Assembly (NCBI RefSeq): GCF_002154335.2
Contig: NZ_MTPX02000045.1
Coordinates: forward strand, 1-36,296
DNA: 36,296 nucleotides
Reading direction: 5' to 3'
Source of the DNA: Actinomyces ruminis
GTDB lineage: Bacteria > Actinomycetota > Actinomycetes > Actinomycetales > Actinomycetaceae
The first letter of the stretch is position 1; each line of letters opens with the position of its first letter. The notes beneath the pieces are model-generated. The model saw only the letters and a list, made by a program, of their open reading frames with translations, had not been told where the DNA came from and made no database searches. The translations under genes were made by a program, and so were the position numbers. Below, one piece after another: positions 1 through 8,833 of this stretch.

Positions 1-580
1 CGACCACCGCCCCAGTCGCGTCGCCGACGAAGCCCTGCACACTCACATGTGCCGCATCCATGCCCTGCGGGAGTGGCCGGGCCGGCGGCACCGGCACGCA
101 GCGGGCCGCGAAGGCCTGCACGGTGGCGGCGTGGCGCTGCGAGCCGGCGGTCAGGCGCACCACCCCCACCGGCGTGCGCACCACCAGGCGGCGCAGCGGG
201 TTGTAGCGCAGCAGGTTCCCCTCCAAGCCCTCCAGGAGGTGGTGTTCGCGGGCCGCGGCCACGTGCCGGACCAGCGCCGGGTCGGCGGCCACCTCCCCGA
301 ATTGGGCCAGTAGCCCGTCGCCGGTGTCCCGCTGCTGGGTGCGCAGCCCCAGCCGTTCGGCGCGGCGGGCGATCTTGACGGCCTTGACTCGGCTGGCCGG
401 CCACAGCAGCCGCACCCAACCGGCGCTGGTGCTGGTACCGGTGTGCAGCAGGGAGGCGGTCACCGACACTCCCGGCTTGATGCGCAGGCGCACGGCCCGC
501 ACCGGCGCTCCGACCAGATCGCTGAGTCGATCCGGGTCCAGCAGCGTGTCGACGGCGCTGCGCGTGCTACTGACGTACAT
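1..580 (-). CDS. Phosphotransferase-like protein, N-terminal part, runs off left edge
   Basis: About 193 codons are open from ATG at 580 to the left edge, with no stop, so the C-terminal part is missing. A strong ribosome site (AGGAGG, 588-593 reversed) precedes the start. The protein begins MYVSSTRSAVDTLLDP and contains a segment KPGVSVTASLLH, then LRYNPLRRLVVRT and GVVRLTA, which resemble the beta-strand-rich N-lobe of aminoglycoside/choline-type phosphotransferases. The catalytic loop would lie beyond the window and cannot be checked. It is the last visible gene of a minus-strand operon and overlaps the end of the ABC transporter gene by 14 bp, so the two are probably translationally coupled. 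In this setting it may phosphorylate or activate a sugar or small molecule handled by the neighbouring glycosyltransferases, which is inference. The gene is clearly real from codon use and ribosome site; the family call is moderate. Confidence 0.55.
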   Translation of the reverse strand, partial: MYVSSTRSAVDTLLDPDRLSDLVGAPVRAVRLRIKPGVSVTASLLHTGTSTSAGWVRLLWPASRVKAVKIARRAERLGLRTQQRDTGDGLLAQFGEVAADPALVRHVAAAREHHLLEGLEGNLLRYNPLRRLVVRTPVGVVRLTAGSQRHAATVQAFAARCVPVPPARPLPQGMDAAHVSVQGFVGDATGAVV

Positions 581-2435
581 GGCTCCTCCTGATCGCCTCT
601 GCATCGGGCTGGTTGTGCTCGGGACGGGCGGGCCGCTTGTCGGTGGTGAGTAACTCTCGCTGCGCCGCCCCGGCGGCCGCCCACGCCCGGAAGACGGGGG
701 CGTCCCTGAGCAGCTGCTGCGGGGCGCCGTCGAGCTGGATCCGGCCGTCCTCGATCCACACCACCCGGTCGGCGCGCATGGCCACCTCGGTCTCGTGGGT
801 GACCGCCAACAGGGTGCGGCCGCGTGAGAGCCGGTCGACGGCGTCGAGTACGGCGGCCGCCGAGGCCGGGTCCAGGCCGGTGGTCGCCTCGTCCAGGATC
901 ACGATGGGGGCGTCGCGCAGCAGGGCCCGCACGATGGCGACCCGCTGGCGCTGGCCTCCGGACAGGGTGCCGCCGCGCTCGCCGACCACCGTGTCGTAGC
1001 CGTCGGGCAGGGAGGTGATGAACTCATGCGCCCCGGCCGCCACCGCGGCGGCCTCCACCTCGGCGTCGGTGGCGTCGGGGCGGCCCATGCGGATGTTCTC
1101 CCGGATGGTGTCGGCGAACAGCACCGCCTCCTGGTGCAGCACGGACACCTGTGCGCGCAGCTCGGTCAGGTCCAGGCTGGTGAGGCCGTGTCCGTCCAGC
1201 CGGACCCGCCCCGCAACCGGGTCGAGCGCCCGCACCACCAGGGAGGTGAGCGTGGACTTGCCCGACCCGGAGGGGCCGACGATGGCGACGTGTTCGCCGG
1301 CGTCGATGTGCAGATTGATGCCGTGCAGGATCTCATGGCCGTCGTACTCGGTGACCACGTCCTCGAAAGCCAGGGAACCGCGCACATGCCCGAGCGGCAC
1401 CGGATCGCTGGGGGAGACGATGTCGGGGCGCACATCCATCAGGTTGGCCACCCGCTCCCCGGAGGCGGCGGCGCGGGCGATGCGGCCCGTGTACTTGGCC
1501 ATGTCCCGCAGCGGCTTCATGGTGGTGCGCAGGTAGGTGTTGAACAGCACCAGGTCGCCGGGGGTCATCGCTCCCGCCAGCACCCGCAGGCCGCCGCCCA
1601 CGAGCACCACCGCGGAGGCCAGGCCCACGATCACGTCGGTGCTGCGCTCCAGGCGCGCCGCCAGCCGCAGGGAGCGCACCCCGGCGTGCAGGGAGGTCTG
1701 GTTAGCGTTGACGAAGCGGTCCTCCACGATCGGCTCCAGCCCGTAGGCCTGCACCACCTTGATGGTGCTCAGCGCCTCCTGGGCGGTGTTGGCCAGGTGC
1801 CCCTCGGACTTGCGGGTGCGGCGGGCCGCGGAGGTGATCTTCTTGGAGCTGCCCGAGGAGGTCAGGAAGAACAGGGTGATCGCCCCCACCACTACCAGCG
1901 ACAGCAGCGGGTCCAGCCACACCATCACCCCCAGCATGACCGTCAAGGTGAGCACGTTGGCGGCCAGCGGCAGCCCGGCGGTCACGGCCACGTCCTGCAT
2001 GCGGGCCACGTCGGAGACGAGCCGCTGCACCGTGTCTGCACTGCGGTTGCGGGAGTGGAACTGCTGGGAGAGGGTCTGCACGTGGTGGAAGGCGCGGCGG
2101 CGCAGCGCGATCGCGGTGCGGGAGCCGGCCAGTGCGAAGGACACGGTGGCCAGGTAGTTGCACAGCGCCCGCATGGCGACGATCGCGATGAGCGCCGCCC
2201 CCAGCCCGAGCAGCCGGGCAAGGTTGGCGGGCGCGTAACCGGTGGTGGCTCCCAGCGAGGACAGCACCGAGTCGATGACGATCTTCATGGGCCAGGGCTC
2301 GGCCACCCGGAAGACCACCTCGGCCAGCAGCGCCACCGTGCCGCCGGCCACCAGTCGGACCTGTGGGCGCAGGTCCGGGGCGATCAGGCCCAGGGTGCGG
2401 CGCAGGGCGGAGCGGGAGATCTGAGGCTCAGACAT
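567..2435 (-). CDS. ABC transporter, fused permease and ATPase (MsbA/exporter type)
   Basis: A 622-residue half-transporter. The N-terminal 300 or so residues hold membrane segments typical of an ABC type-1 exporter, and the C-terminal half is the nucleotide-binding domain. Visible motifs: Walker A GPSGSGKST near residue 388, Q-loop in VLHQEAVLF, ABC signature LSGGQRQR near 490, Walker B VILDEAT near 510, and the H-loop in AVTHE. It would work as a homodimer in the plasma membrane, exporting a lipid, glycolipid or small molecule. It lies between a glycosyltransferase gene (overlap 8 bp at its start) and a phosphotransferase-like gene (overlap 14 bp at its end), so the whole block is one operon. 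The genes around it suggest export of a glycosylated product, but the substrate cannot be read from the sequence. The last 30 residues are a hydrophilic tail. Confidence 0.9.
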   Translation of the reverse strand: MSEPQISRSALRRTLGLIAPDLRPQVRLVAGGTVALLAEVVFRVAEPWPMKIVIDSVLSSLGATTGYAPANLARLLGLGAALIAIVAMRALCNYLATVSFALAGSRTAIALRRRAFHHVQTLSQQFHSRNRSADTVQRLVSDVARMQDVAVTAGLPLAANVLTLTVMLGVMVWLDPLLSLVVVGAITLFFLTSSGSSKKITSAARRTRKSEGHLANTAQEALSTIKVVQAYGLEPIVEDRFVNANQTSLHAGVRSLRLAARLERSTDVIVGLASAVVLVGGGLRVLAGAMTPGDLVLFNTYLRTTMKPLRDMAKYTGRIARAAASGERVANLMDVRPDIVSPSDPVPLGHVRGSLAFEDVVTEYDGHEILHGINLHIDAGEHVAIVGPSGSGKSTLTSLVVRALDPVAGRVRLDGHGLTSLDLTELRAQVSVLHQEAVLFADTIRENIRMGRPDATDAEVEAAAVAAGAHEFITSLPDGYDTVVGERGGTLSGGQRQRVAIVRALLRDAPIVILDEATTGLDPASAAAVLDAVDRLSRGRTLLAVTHETEVAMRADRVVWIEDGRIQLDGAPQQLLRDAPVFRAWAAAGAAQRELLTTDKRPARPEHNQPDAEAIRRSHVRQ

Positions 2436-3549
2436 GCTGCACCTCCGCCTGGCCGAGGATCTGGGCGACGACGGCGTCCCAGCCGTGGTGCTTCTCCGCC
2501 CTACGGCGTCCCAGTTCGCCGCGGCGGGCCCGCAGCTGCGGGGCGATCGCGAAGGGCGTCCAGGGCGGCGGCCAGGGCGCCGGGTCCGATGGCGGCACCA
2601 GCACGCCGACGCCGTCGAGCAGCCGCGGCAGCTGGCCGACTCCGGAGGCGACCACCGGCAGCCCGGCCGCCAGGTACTCCAGCACCTTCAGCGGGGAGAA
2701 GTACTGCTCCTCCTCCCCGCCCAGGTCGGGGTAGGGGGCGACGCCGATGGCGCTGCCCGCCAGTGCCGCGGGCACGTCGTCGGGCGGCAGCGCCCCCCGG
2801 AAGTCCACCTCCAGGTCGAGTTCCTCCGCCTGGGCGTGCAGGGCGTCGCGCTCGGGGCCGTCCCCGATAATGCGCAGGCGCCAGTCCTGCTGTGCCAGGG
2901 CGGCGGCCCGCAGCAGGTCCGCCACGCCGTGCCACGGTTTGAGCGTGCCCACAAAGGTGACGATCACGGCATCCGGATCCTCCGGGGAGGGGCGCAACCG
3001 GGATAGGTTGACGCCGTTGGGGATGGTGACGGCGCGCGGGGCGTCCACGAGCCCGCACACCCAGCGGCGCACCGGCTCCGAGACGCATACGGTGGTGCGG
3101 GCCGCCCGCACCTGGGTCCGCAGGGCGGAGCGCGCCTGCGCCTCGTCCACCAGGGTGCGGTGGTGGCGCTGCTCGTCGATCAGCGGGGAGTTGACCTCCA
3201 GGACTCCGGGGACGCCGGTACCGGCCAGGTCGGCCAGGGCGGTGGAGAACAGGGAATAGCGTTCGTAGACCAGGTCCGCGCCATCCGCGCGCACCTGCCG
3301 GGACAGCTCGGCGGCGGCCTCGGCCTGGGCGCGCTCGCGGGCGGCGGCGTCGGCCGCCTCAACCTCGGCGATGTGCACGGGCAGGTCGGTCAGGTCCGCG
3401 GGCACCAGGTCGCCGCGGCGCACCGCGTAAACGGTCACCTCGTGGCCGGCGCGGCGCAGGGCGCGCACAACCTCCTGAATGTGGACGGAGGCGCCCTTGG
3501 TGCCGAAGACCGGCACCCCGGGGTCGGCGCAGATGTAGGCGATACGCAT
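2428..3549 (-). CDS. Glycosyltransferase family 4 (GT-B fold)
   Basis: 373 residues from ATG at 3549, chosen because AGGAGGTG lies just before it and because MRIAYICADPGVP is the usual N-terminus of GT4 enzymes; a longer in-frame extension upstream is the tail of the previous gene in another frame. The N-domain has the glycine-rich loop GTKGASVHIQEVVRAL. The C-domain has the linker IPNGVNLSRL, then FVGTLKPWHG and the donor-site region KVLEYLAAGLPVVAS. It should transfer a sugar from a nucleotide donor in the cytoplasm. Between about 2540 and 2584 the reading is out of register: DPAPWPPPWTPF should read DPGALAAALDAL. One base missing near 2580 and one extra in the G run at 2540-2543 would explain it, so this is probably a pair of compensating sequence errors. 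The stop overlaps the ABC transporter start by 8 bp. Confidence 0.88.
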   Translation of the reverse strand: MRIAYICADPGVPVFGTKGASVHIQEVVRALRRAGHEVTVYAVRRGDLVPADLTDLPVHIAEVEAADAAARERAQAEAAAELSRQVRADGADLVYERYSLFSTALADLAGTGVPGVLEVNSPLIDEQRHHRTLVDEAQARSALRTQVRAARTTVCVSEPVRRWVCGLVDAPRAVTIPNGVNLSRLRPSPEDPDAVIVTFVGTLKPWHGVADLLRAAALAQQDWRLRIIGDGPERDALHAQAEELDLEVDFRGALPPDDVPAALAGSAIGVAPYPDLGGEEEQYFSPLKVLEYLAAGLPVVASGVGQLPRLLDGVGVLVPPSDPAPWPPPWTPFAIAPQLRARRGELGRRRAEKHHGWDAVVAQILGQAEVQHV

Positions 3550-4765
3550 CAGTGCACCTCCTGAAGCTGGGGCGTGGACTCCCAGGCGGACAGGGCCGCC
3601 GCCTGGGCGCGGGAGTCGAAGTCCCGCTCGATCAGGCGCGGGCGTTGCGGGCCAGCGGGGCGGCGTCGACCGTGCCCTCCGCCAGTTCCCGCAGGGCCCG
3701 GGCCAGGGCTGCCGGCTCACCGGGCGGCAGCAGGATCCCGGTTTCGCCGTCGTGAATGACCTCCGGCAGGCCGGAGACGTCGGTGGCGACCACGGGCGTG
3801 CCGCAGGCCATCGCCTCCAGAACCACGGTGGGCAGCCCGTCGATGTTGCCGTCTTCGGCCGGGACGCAGGGCGCGGCGAAGACCTGGGCGCGGCCCAGCA
3901 GGGCGCGCACCTCCGCCTGGGTGAGCGGCCCCAGTAGGTTGACGCGGTCGCCCAGGCCGAGGGCGGTGATCTGCCCGGCCAGGTGGTCGCGCTCCTCGCC
4001 CTCGCCGGCGATGTCCAGCGTCACCGGCACGCCGGCCTCGGTGAGGATGCCGACGGCGTCGATCAGGTCCTTGAAGCCCTTCTTGACTACCAGCCGACCG
4101 ACCGCCGCGACGTGCAGGGGGCCGTCGGCGGGGGCGGGCGGGTGGAAGGGAAAGCGGTCCAGCTCGAGGGCGTTGTAGCGCAGCTGGATGTGGGCGCCGG
4201 TGCCGGCCAGCAGCGAGTGCAGGTTGCGTTCGTTGTAGCGGCTGATGGCGATCACCCGGTCGGCGTCGGCGCAGATGCGGCGCAGCCACAGCGGGTCCAC
4301 GGACTCGTGGTAGATGTCCTTGGCGTGGGTAGTGACCGTGTAGGGAATGCCCGCCAGGTGGGAGGCGATCCAGGCGGTGCGGCCCGCCAGGGAGGCGAAG
4401 TGGGCGTGCAGGTGGGTGATGCCGGCGTCGCGGGCCGCGCGGGCCAGGGCCGCCCCCTGGGCGACCTCATCGCCGGGCAGGTCGGCCACGGCCGGCAGAA
4501 TCTCCGCCAGGCGGGTGCGCATGTCCGGCTCGTTGACCGAGTTCGCCAGCAGCTCCCACATGTCGACGGCGCGGCGTGGGCGCGGCACCCAGTTGACCTG
4601 GGCGCAGATGCGGGCGATCTCCGGGTGGAAGCGGGAGTCGGTGGTGGGGCGCAGGGCGTAGATGGTCAGGTCGTCGCCCAGCGCCTCACGGGCGAGCATT
4701 TCGGTGACCACGAAGGTCTCCGAGAAGCGGGGGTAGACCTTGAGCACATATCCGATGCGAGTCAT
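3549..4765 (-). CDS. Glycosyltransferase family 4, frameshifted near the 3' end
   Basis: Starts at ATG 4765 after AGGAGAT; the ATG overlaps the TGA of the upstream gene (ATGA). MTRIGYVLKVYPRFSETFVVTEM is a typical start for GT4 enzymes of the exopolysaccharide type. Later motifs are HAHFASLAGRTAW, the linker RYNALELDRF, VGRLVVKKGF and the EX7E-like donor site ending in GLPTVVLEAMACGTPVV. As given, the frame ends at 3632 after ARNARA. With one C restored near 3636 it continues LIERDFDSRAQAAALSAWES and ends at a TGA at 3551-3549 that shares a base with the next gene's ATG. The corrected protein is 405 residues, normal for the family. The loss is best read as a sequencing indel. Sugar and acceptor are unknown. 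Confidence 0.85.
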
Positions 4766-6057
4766 GAGGCTATCTCCTGAAGCGTGTGGGTGGCGGTCAG
4801 TTGCGCGCGCAGCAGGGCGGCGGCGCGGCGGGCGGCGGTGGGCAGCCCGCCGGTGTCCAAATCGGCGCGGGGCATGCGCCGGGTGACGGCCCCGGCCGCC
4901 CAGGCGGTGAGCTCCTCGGGGGTGAGGTCGGCGGTGCGCATGACGTCTACGGCGCCCGCCGCCTGCAGGGCGCGGGCGCGGATGAGCTGTTCCAGGCGCG
5001 GCTGCTCGCGCGGGACGATCAGGGCCGGGGTGGAGGTGGCGAGGATTTCGCAGGCGGTGTTGTAGCCGCCCATGGCGATCACCGCGGCGGCCCGCTCGAT
5101 CCACCGGCTCAGCCCGGGCAGGGACCGGTGCACCTCGGTGGCCGGGCCGGCGGCCGTCTGCACGGCGTCGAAGCCGGCGTCGTCGAGCTGCGGGCCGGTG
5201 ACCAACACGTGCCGGTGACCGGTGGGCGGGGCCATGCGGGCGGCGCCGCGCAGGAGCTCGAATCCGTCCGAGCCGCCGCCGACCGTGGTCAGCACGAACG
5301 GGTCCTCCGGCACCCGGGCGTTTCGCTCCAGCAGGCTGCGGCCCTTGGCCAGGTAGCCGGTGAACACGGCGCGGTCGCGCAGGCAGATGGGGACTTCACC
5401 GGTGACGACGGGATTGTGCACGGCGGGGTCGCCGTACACCCAGACCTCGTCGATCAGGCGCCGCAGGTTGGCGGGGGTGTCTAGGTTGCGCCATTCGGCG
5501 GCGGCGACCTCGGGGGCGTCCAGCACCTCGCGCAGGCCCAGCACGATCCGGGTCTGGGGCGAGGTGGCGCGCAGGTGCTTGAGGGGGGCGCGCAGCTCCT
5601 TGCGCACCCCGTAGATGTGGCGGTCGACGATCACCAGGTGCGGGGCGAAGCGTTGGAGCGTGCTGGCGACGAGTCCGGAGCGGAGCGTGGCCAGGGAGTC
5701 GGGGGTGCCGCGCAGGCCGCGGGGGCGGTAGCCGGTGTCGCCCTTGGTGAAGCCCGGCAGCACCAGCCAGTCGAAGCCGGCGGGCAGGGGGAAGCCGGGG
5801 GAGGGGGAGACACCGGCCACCAGCAGGCCGGTGACGGAGGCGCCGGTGAGCGCGGGCAGGTCGTTGGCTAGTTGGTGGGCGAGGGCAAGGTTGCGGCGCA
5901 GGTGGCCCAGGCCTTGGGCGTCGTGGCTGTAGAGCACCACGCGGATGTTTTGGGGGACCGACCGCCGAGCCAGGGCCCGCGTGGGACTGGAGCTGCCCGG
6001 GCGCGGCGGCTTCGGGGCCGGGTGTAGTGGCACCGTCAGGGGCTGTGGGCGGATCAT
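4762..6057 (-). CDS. Predicted glycosyltransferase (COG4671-like, MurG/UGT type GT-B)
   Basis: 431 residues, first gene of the minus-strand operon. ATG 6057 is preceded by GGAAGGAAT. After a proline-rich N-terminal stretch of about 35 residues the conserved core starts at VVLYSHDAQGLGHLRRN; the HDAQGLGHLRRNL motif is characteristic of the COG4671 group of predicted glycosyltransferases. The C-terminal half has VTGPQLDDAGF and AVIAMGGYNTACEIL with ALIVPREQPRLEQLIRA, which is the nucleotide-sugar binding part of a GT-B enzyme. It overlaps the next gene by 4 bp (ATGA). Three different glycosyltransferases followed by an exporter suggest a pathway that builds and exports a glycoside or glycolipid. 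The product is not known. Confidence 0.82.
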   Translation of the reverse strand: MIRPQPLTVPLHPAPKPPRPGSSSPTRALARRSVPQNIRVVLYSHDAQGLGHLRRNLALAHQLANDLPALTGASVTGLLVAGVSPSPGFPLPAGFDWLVLPGFTKGDTGYRPRGLRGTPDSLATLRSGLVASTLQRFAPHLVIVDRHIYGVRKELRAPLKHLRATSPQTRIVLGLREVLDAPEVAAAEWRNLDTPANLRRLIDEVWVYGDPAVHNPVVTGEVPICLRDRAVFTGYLAKGRSLLERNARVPEDPFVLTTVGGGSDGFELLRGAARMAPPTGHRHVLVTGPQLDDAGFDAVQTAAGPATEVHRSLPGLSRWIERAAAVIAMGGYNTACEILATSTPALIVPREQPRLEQLIRARALQAAGAVDVMRTADLTPEELTAWAAGAVTRRMPRADLDTGGLPTAARRAAALLRAQLTATHTLQEIAS

Positions 6058-6072
6058 GGGAGTATTCCTTCC

Positions 6073-6090
6073 GGTCGCCCGGTGGCGACC
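6073..6090. promoter_or_regulatory. Short inverted repeat in the 5' region of the glycosyltransferase operon
   Basis: GGTCGCC and GGCGACC form a perfect 7-bp stem around a 4-nt loop, 16 bp upstream of the start at 6057 and next to its ribosome site. It could be an operator half-site pair or an mRNA hairpin that controls ribosome access. No direct evidence of function. Confidence 0.35.
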
Positions 6091-6256
6091 TCATGAAACA
6101 GACTCTCGCCCGCTCAGAAGGCAACGGTGAGACCACGATGAGAGTGTTCTAAGGTGCCTCCGGTCCTGCCGGCATAGGTAGGGGTCGGCGGCTTGTTCTT
6201 TACGATGACGGATCGTCAGGAACGGCGACGGTTCGTGCGGCTACCCCGCTGTGTTG

Positions 6257-6291
6257 TCTCATGACTTCTGGGAGTGTCAGAAGTCATGAGA
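6257..6291. repeat. Perfect 14-bp inverted repeat with 7-nt loop
   Basis: Arms TCTCATGACTTCTG (6257-6270) and CAGAAGTCATGAGA (6278-6291) are exact reverse complements. The sequence is more A/T-rich than its surroundings and there is no T tract on either side, so it is not a canonical terminator. It sits about 200 bp upstream of the glycosyltransferase operon start and 60 bp beyond the decayed DUF6270 gene on the same strand. Operator for a dimeric regulator, or a remnant of a mobile element end, are both possible. Confidence 0.6.
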
Positions 6292-6349
6292 TTCTGGGCT
6301 GGTTGGGATGGGGCTGGGGGATGGGTTATGCAGTCTCGCCGTTCAAGCG

Positions 6350-6795
6350 TCAGCGCATCATTGAGTTCGACTCGCGGGTTGCGGGTGTGAGCGTAGGGAG
6401 TTCTGCCAGCAGGTAAGGGGTCTCGAAGTCCTCGTCCTCCAGCGCTCACGCTGTCTGCAACAGCAGTGTGCGGCCGGCCAGGCCGAGGTCGGCCAGTTCC
6501 AGCACGCCCAGCCGCTCATCACGATGTCCCACAGCAGCACGTCCGTGTCTGGTGCCGCGGCCGCCAGGCGGGAGCGGCGGTCGCCCGCCAAGCCCTCGGC
6601 GTGTACCCGCCTGACGAAGGCGGAGTCGAACCCACCCAGGTCGAGGGCGTGTGCGGGAGCCTGCGAGCCCGCCGACAGCAGGGATTGCCGCGCCACATAC
6701 GCCCCAACCCGCCAGCCCTGGCGGCGCAGCACCTCCACCGTGTCGCGACTGACGCAGGAGCCGAACACGGAAACGGTGCGGCCGGCGTCGGGCAT
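6350..6795 (-). pseudogene. Decayed DUF6270-type gene
   Basis: Starts at ATG 6795 after a strong AAAGGAGGAGCC site. The protein reads MPDAGRTVSVFGSCVSRDTVEVL and then AYVARQSLLSAG, which match the N-terminal signature of DUF6270 proteins (FGSCVSRD; found in envelope polysaccharide loci). The frame is lost near 6521: after LLWDIV the continuation DERLGVLELADLGLAGRTLLLQ lies in another frame, explained by one missing G. An in-frame TGA follows at about 6450 and a second at 6352-6350. Family members are normally far longer, so the gene is truncated as well as frameshifted. Placed upstream of the glycosyltransferase operon on the same strand, it was probably part of an envelope-glycan locus. No function is expected now. 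Confidence 0.65.
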
Positions 6796-7135
6796 TGGCT
6801 CCTCCTTTATGTCAGTCGATACAGCGATGGAGTGAAGGTATCCGGTCAGCCTTGCGTCGCCCAGCCTGTTGAAGCGCTCTACATTGTCTGAATCGGTCAC
6901 AAACGCGCTAGTGGCTCCGAAGTCCGGATCGATGAGCGTTGGAATCATGCGGTTGCAGAATCGGCCGAGGGCGTCGGAACCGGCGTTTGTGACCATTTGC
7001 GACAATGTTTGCTCTGCGAGGTGGTGATCGGTGTCGCGGTTAGGGATCTCGCAGCCGGGCGCACTCCGGGAACAGACGCGGTGTCGGAATGTGACAGACT
7101 CTCCGGTGAACAGCCACCGCGGAAGGGGACCGCAT
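6796..7135. other. Intergenic region between the DUF6270 remnant and cimA
   Basis: About 340 bp, visibly less G/C-rich than the flanking genes. The minus-strand frame is open through most of it, but with no recognisable motif and poor codon bias. It must hold the divergent promoters for cimA and for the DUF6270 gene. I see no clear -35/-10 pair, repeat or RNA element. Confidence 0.5.
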
Positions 7136-8821
7136 ATGCCCACAGGCACGCTCAACGTCGCCGCCTATGACACCACCCTGCGCGACGGGGCCCAGCAGCA
7201 GTCCATCGCCTTCACCGTCGCCGACAAGCTGGCCGTCGCCCGGCTGTTGGACGAGCTCGGGGTCGCCTACATCGAGGCCGGCTGGCCGGGTGCCATCCCG
7301 AAGGACACCGAGTTCTTCGCTCGTGCCCGCACCGAGCTGGAGCTGCGTACCGCCCGATTGGTCGCCTTCGGCTCCACCTGCAAGGCGGGCGTGGCTGCCG
7401 AGGAGGACCCGCAGGTGCGCGCTCTGCTGGACTCCGGCGCACCCGTGGTCACCGTGGTGGCCAAGTCCGATCCGGTACACGTCGAGCGGGCCCTGCGCAC
7501 CAGCCTGGATGAGAACCTGCGCATGGTGCGGGACACGGTCACCGTCCTGGCCGCGGCCGGCCGCGAGGTCATGGTTGACCTGGAGCACTTCTTCGACGGC
7601 ATCGACCACGCCGAGGCGAGTGCCGCGGACGACCCGGACCTGCCCTACCCGCTCGCCGTCGCCCTGGCTGCGGCGGGCTCCGGCGCCAGCGCCGTTATCC
7701 CCTGCGACACCAACGGCGGCACCCTGCCCCATCGCGTCGGTGAGCGGGTGGCCCGCCTGCGCGATGCCCTGCAAGCGGCCGGATACGACCAGTGCACCAT
7801 CGGCATCCACACCCACGACGACGCCGGCGTCGCCGTCGCCGGGGCACTGGCCGCCGTCGAGGCCGGCGCCCGCCAGGTGCAGGGCTGCGTGAACGGCCTG
7901 GGGGAGCGCACCGGCAACGCGAACCTGCTCACCCTCATCGCCAACCTGGAACTGAAGACCGACTGGACGGTGCTGCCCGGCGACGCCGATGAGCGTGCCC
8001 GCCGCCTGGCGGAACTGTCCGCCATCTCCCGGCATGTCGGCGAGATCGTCAACCGGCCGCCGTCGAGCCGCCTGCCCTACGTGGGCACGAAGGCCTTCGC
8101 CCACAAGGCCGGGCTGCACGCCTCCGCCATCCGTGTGGACCCGAACCTGTACCAGCACATCGACCCCGAGCGTGTGGGCAACACCATGACCATGCTGGTC
8201 TCGGAGATGGCCGGGCGCGCCTCCATTGAACTCAAGGCCCGCGAGTTCGGCATCGACACCGCCGGCGACCACGAGCTGCTCACCCGGGTGACCGAGACCG
8301 TCAAGACCCGCGAGGCCGCCGGCTACACCTACGACGCCGCCGACGGCTCCTTCGAACTGCTGCTGCGCGCCGCCCGTGGCGACCTGCCCGAGTACTTCCG
8401 GGTGGAGTCCTGGCGCGCCTCCATTCAGGCCCGCCCCCTGCCCGGGCAGCGGCTGCTGTCCACCGAGGGCGACACCGTCACCGAGACCGAGGCCACCGTG
8501 CGCCTGTGGGCCGGGGGACGGCGTTTCGCGGTGCTGGGGGAGGGCAACGGACCCGTCAATGCACTCGACCACGCGCTGTGCGCGGCGCTGGAACAGATCT
8601 ACCCCGAGACCGCCGACTTCGAGCTGACCGACTACAAGGTGCGCATCCTGGACACCGAGCGCGGCACCCGGTCGGTGGTGCGCGTACTCATCGACATCAC
8701 CGATGGGGAGACGACCTGGTCCACCGTCGGGGTGGGCACGGACGTGGTCGAGGCCTCCTGGGAGGCGTTGATCGACGGGCATATCGTGGGCCTGCTGCGC
8801 CGCGGCGTTGAGCCGCGGTAG
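7136..8821 (+). CDS. cimA: Citramalate synthase
   Basis: 561 residues. ATG 7136 follows GGAAGGGG at 7121-7128 and gives MPTGTLNVAAYDTTLRDGAQQQS. The TTLRDGAQ motif (catalytic Asp, metal ligand) and IEAGWPGAIPKD, followed by HTHDDAG (metal-binding His pair) and VQGCVNGLGERTGNANL, place it in the isopropylmalate/homocitrate/citramalate synthase family. The AGWPG and QQQS variants and the length fit the citramalate synthase branch rather than LeuA. The C-terminal 130 residues look like the LeuA-type regulatory dimer domain, which binds the feedback amino acid (isoleucine in known CimA). It condenses acetyl-CoA and pyruvate to (R)-citramalate, the first step of threonine-independent isoleucine synthesis. 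It is convergent with the exchanger gene, only 12 bp away. A shift of specificity toward homocitrate or isopropylmalate cannot be fully excluded. Confidence 0.88.
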   Translation: MPTGTLNVAAYDTTLRDGAQQQSIAFTVADKLAVARLLDELGVAYIEAGWPGAIPKDTEFFARARTELELRTARLVAFGSTCKAGVAAEEDPQVRALLDSGAPVVTVVAKSDPVHVERALRTSLDENLRMVRDTVTVLAAAGREVMVDLEHFFDGIDHAEASAADDPDLPYPLAVALAAAGSGASAVIPCDTNGGTLPHRVGERVARLRDALQAAGYDQCTIGIHTHDDAGVAVAGALAAVEAGARQVQGCVNGLGERTGNANLLTLIANLELKTDWTVLPGDADERARRLAELSAISRHVGEIVNRPPSSRLPYVGTKAFAHKAGLHASAIRVDPNLYQHIDPERVGNTMTMLVSEMAGRASIELKAREFGIDTAGDHELLTRVTETVKTREAAGYTYDAADGSFELLLRAARGDLPEYFRVESWRASIQARPLPGQRLLSTEGDTVTETEATVRLWAGGRRFAVLGEGNGPVNALDHALCAALEQIYPETADFELTDYKVRILDTERGTRSVVRVLIDITDGETTWSTVGVGTDVVEASWEALIDGHIVGLLRRGVEPR

Positions 8822-8833
8822 CGCAGCTCCGGC

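Noticed and set aside
1026..2870. Plus-strand open frame of 614 codons
   Set aside because: Lies opposite the ABC transporter and glycosyltransferase genes. Its His/Gly/Arg-rich translation has no motif, and the opposite strand has complete domain sets.
6216..6449. Minus-strand 77-codon frame downstream of the DUF6270 remnant
   Set aside because: No motif and no ribosome site. It overlaps the remnant in another frame and includes the palindrome.
7040..8782. Minus-strand open frame of 580 codons
   Set aside because: Antisense shadow of cimA; Gly/Val/His-rich, with no recognisable domain.
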